Assembly: GCA_018882965.1 (NCBI GenBank)
Contig: VEQY01000034.1
Coordinates: 1 to 35,724, forward strand
DNA: 35,724 nt
DNA from: Mycobacterium sp.
GTDB lineage: Bacteria > Actinomycetota > Actinomycetes > Mycobacteriales > Mycobacteriaceae
Direction: 5' to 3'
Part shown: one piece after another, positions 34,166-35,724 of the stretch
Layout of the letters: each line of letters opens with the position of its first letter
Position numbering within the stretch: the first letter of the stretch is position 1
Translations under genes and position numbers: made by a program
Notes under the pieces: generated by a model
Database searches by the model: none
What the model saw: only the letters and a program-made list of their open reading frames with translations
Told to the model about the DNA's origin: nothing

Positions 34166-35724
34166 GTGGCAGTCGATGTCCCGTCCCAGTACCTGCGGTC
34201 GGCCCAGGCACCGCCACCCCGGACCCTGATCGACATCCTGTACGCGACCGCCGCGCGGTTCCCCGAAGCTCCCGCCATCGACGACGGCGCGGTTCAGCTG
34301 ACCTATGCCGAGGTCGTCGCCGACATCGAGGACGGCGCCCGGTGGCTGGCCGCGCGTGGCATCGGACGCGGAGACCGCGTCGGGGTCCGGATGCCGTCCG
34401 GCAGTTACTCGCTCTATCTGGCGATCCTGTCGGCTCTGGCCGCCGGCGCGGCGTATGTGCCGGTCGACGCCGACGACCCCGCCGAACGGGCCGAGCTGGT
34501 GTTCACCGAGGCCGCGGTGGCCGCGGTCATCACCGAGGCCGGTCTCGTCCGTGGCCCCGGGACGTCGCGGGGCTGGAGTGCCGCCGGTCCGCAACCCGGC
34601 GACGACGCCTGGATCATCTTCACGTCGGGCTCGACCGGTGTCCCCAAAGGAGTGGCGGTCACCCACCGTAACGCCGCCGCCTTCATCGATGCCGAAGCAC
34701 GGATGTTCCTGCAGGACAACCCGATTGGGCCGGAAGACCGTGTGCTGGCTGGTCTCTCGGTGGGCTTCGACGCGTCGTGCGAGGAGATGTGGCTGGCCTG
34801 GCGCAACGGCGCGTGCCTGGTTCCGGCGCCGCGGGCGCTGGTGCGCAGCGGCATGGACCTCGGCCCCTGGCTGGTCTCCAGGGACATCACCGTGGTGTCG
34901 ACCGTGCCCACGCTGGCCGCACTCTGGCCGGTCGAGGCACTCGAGGCGGTGCGGCTGCTGATCTTCGGCGGCGAAGCGTGCCCGCCTGAGCTGGCCGAGC
35001 GGCTGGCCTCCGGGGAGGACGGGGTCCAGCGGGAGGTCTGGAACACCTACGGGCCCACCGAGGCCACCGTCGTGTCCTGCGGGGCCCGGCTCGGCGGCGG
35101 GCCGGTCAGCATCGGACTCCCCCTCGAAGGCTGGGACCTTGCCGTCGTCGACGCCGCCGGCCACCCGGTCGCCATGGGAGAGGTCGGCGAGCTGGTGATC
35201 GGCGGGGTGGGGTTGGCGCGCTACCTCGACCCCGACAAGGACGCCGAGAAGTACGCACCGTTGCCGTCGCTGGGCTGGGAGCGCGCCTACCGCAGCGGTG
35301 ATCTCGTGCGGCTCGAACCCGACGGTCTGTATTTCCAGGGGCGGGCCGACGATCAGGTCAAGGTCGGCGGGCGGCGCATCGAACTCGGTGAGATCGACAC
35401 GGCACTGCAGCATCTGCCGGGCGTCAGCGGCGCGGCGGCGGCGGTTCGCCGGACGGCTGCCGGCACCGCGATCCTGGTGGGCTACCTGGCCTCGGCGGAT
35501 CCCGACTTCGACCTCGCCGGCGCGCGCACGCATCTCACCGAGTCGCTACCGGCGGCGCTGGTGCCGCGCCTCGTGCTGGTCGATGAACTGCCCACCCGCA
35601 CCTCCGGGAAGGTCGATCGGGAAGCCCTGCCCTGGCCACCGCCGGGCTACACCGAGGAGAAGAGCCCTGAATTCGGCGGCACCCTGGGCTGGCTGGCCGG
35701 ATTGTGGGCCGATCTGCTCGGCGC
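34166..35724 (+). CDS. Pls/PosA-like non-ribosomal peptide synthetase, adenylation domain (partial, open at the window end)
   Basis: 519 codons from GTG 34166 with no stop before the edge. A full adenylation domain is present: A3 FTSGSTGVPKG (about 151-161), FDASCEEMW (A4), NTYGPTEA (A5, about 293), YRSGDLV (A7, about 375), GRADDQVKVGGRRIELGEID (A8) and the A10 Lys in TRTSGKVDREALPWP (about 480). The last residues (LGWLAGLWADLLG) look like the start of a carrier domain. The body closely resembles, from memory, epsilon-poly-L-lysine synthetase Pls of Streptomyces (AGLSVxFDASCEEMWLAW, CLVPAPRALVR, TVVSTVPTLAALWP). My reading of the specificity code is D-A-E-S-I-G-T-V-V-K. Relatives continue into a carrier and membrane-embedded tandem domains; that part is not visible. 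Confidence 0.75.
   Translation, partial: MAVDVPSQYLRSAQAPPPRTLIDILYATAARFPEAPAIDDGAVQLTYAEVVADIEDGARWLAARGIGRGDRVGVRMPSGSYSLYLAILSALAAGAAYVPVDADDPAERAELVFTEAAVAAVITEAGLVRGPGTSRGWSAAGPQPGDDAWIIFTSGSTGVPKGVAVTHRNAAAFIDAEARMFLQDNPIGPEDRVLAGLSVGFDASCEEMWLAWRNGACLVPAPRALVRSGMDLGPWLVSRDITVVSTVPTLAALWPVEALEAVRLLIFGGEACPPELAERLASGEDGVQREVWNTYGPTEATVVSCGARLGGGPVSIGLPLEGWDLAVVDAAGHPVAMGEVGELVIGGVGLARYLDPDKDAEKYAPLPSLGWERAYRSGDLVRLEPDGLYFQGRADDQVKVGGRRIELGEIDTALQHLPGVSGAAAAVRRTAAGTAILVGYLASADPDFDLAGARTHLTESLPAALVPRLVLVDELPTRTSGKVDREALPWPPPGYTEEKSPEFGGTLGWLAGLWADLLG

Noticed and set aside
33590..35533. 647-codon minus-strand frame opposite terC and the adenylation gene
   Set aside because: Crosses two genes on both strands that have clear family motifs; it is a composition artefact.

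Overview
This window is high-GC actinobacterial chromosome. Nearly every gene can be matched by recognisable protein sequence to the block Rv3579c-Rv3628 of Mycobacterium tuberculosis, in the same order. Those Rv comparisons are from memory, not from a search. Lsr2, CarD, MhuD, ClpC1, EphA, LpqE, LpqF and LpqG make it a mycobacterium. The lack of PE_PGRS, ESX and espACD genes at their usual places suggests a fast-growing or environmental species (Mycolicibacterium type). No rRNA, tRNA, CRISPR array, insertion sequence or prophage was seen, and no stretch over 300 bp lacks a gene.

Layout. (1) 1-3376, minus: carD-ispD-ispF-cysS-rlmB, joining RNA polymerase control, the MEP isoprenoid pathway and tRNA/rRNA functions. 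(2) 3638-5619, plus: lipoprotein lpqE and DNA-repair radA, convergent with a membrane protein gene. (3) 6482-8018: carbonic anhydrase and mutY, diverging from one very short promoter region. (4) 8060-11818: an accessory 13E12/DUF222-HNH gene, an alpha/beta hydrolase, the haem-degrading mhuD and the beta-lactamase-fold lpqF. (5) 11849-25759, minus: a long run of housekeeping genes, in transcription order ftsH, folE, folP, folB, folK, DUF3180, DUF6779, DUF2520, panC, a 16-codon ORF, coaX, lysS, lsr2, clpC1. It makes folate and the pantothenate/CoA precursors, charges lysine tRNA, silences AT-rich DNA and carries out proteolysis. (6) 25932-27699, plus: ephA and lpqG. (7) 27736-31753, minus: dacB, a DUF2342 metalloprotease, tilS and hpt. 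(8) 31955-35724: ppa, a UraD-like protein, a TerC membrane protein (minus) and, running off the window end, an adenylation-domain enzyme that resembles the poly-lysine synthetase (Pls/PosA) class of membrane NRPS.

Most interesting points: the Pls/PosA-like synthetase, whose start shares an overlapping divergent promoter with terC; the absence of panD between panC and coaX, where a 16-codon ORF with its own ribosome site and a GTGA junction to coaX sits instead; four degenerate 15-17 bp repeats between dacB and ppa; an exact 19-bp duplication across the lysS stop next to an AT-rich lsr2 leader; a compositionally mosaic lysS; a ClgR-like palindrome before clpC1; a UraD-like protein with Tyr in place of the family's His; and six starts that look leaderless.
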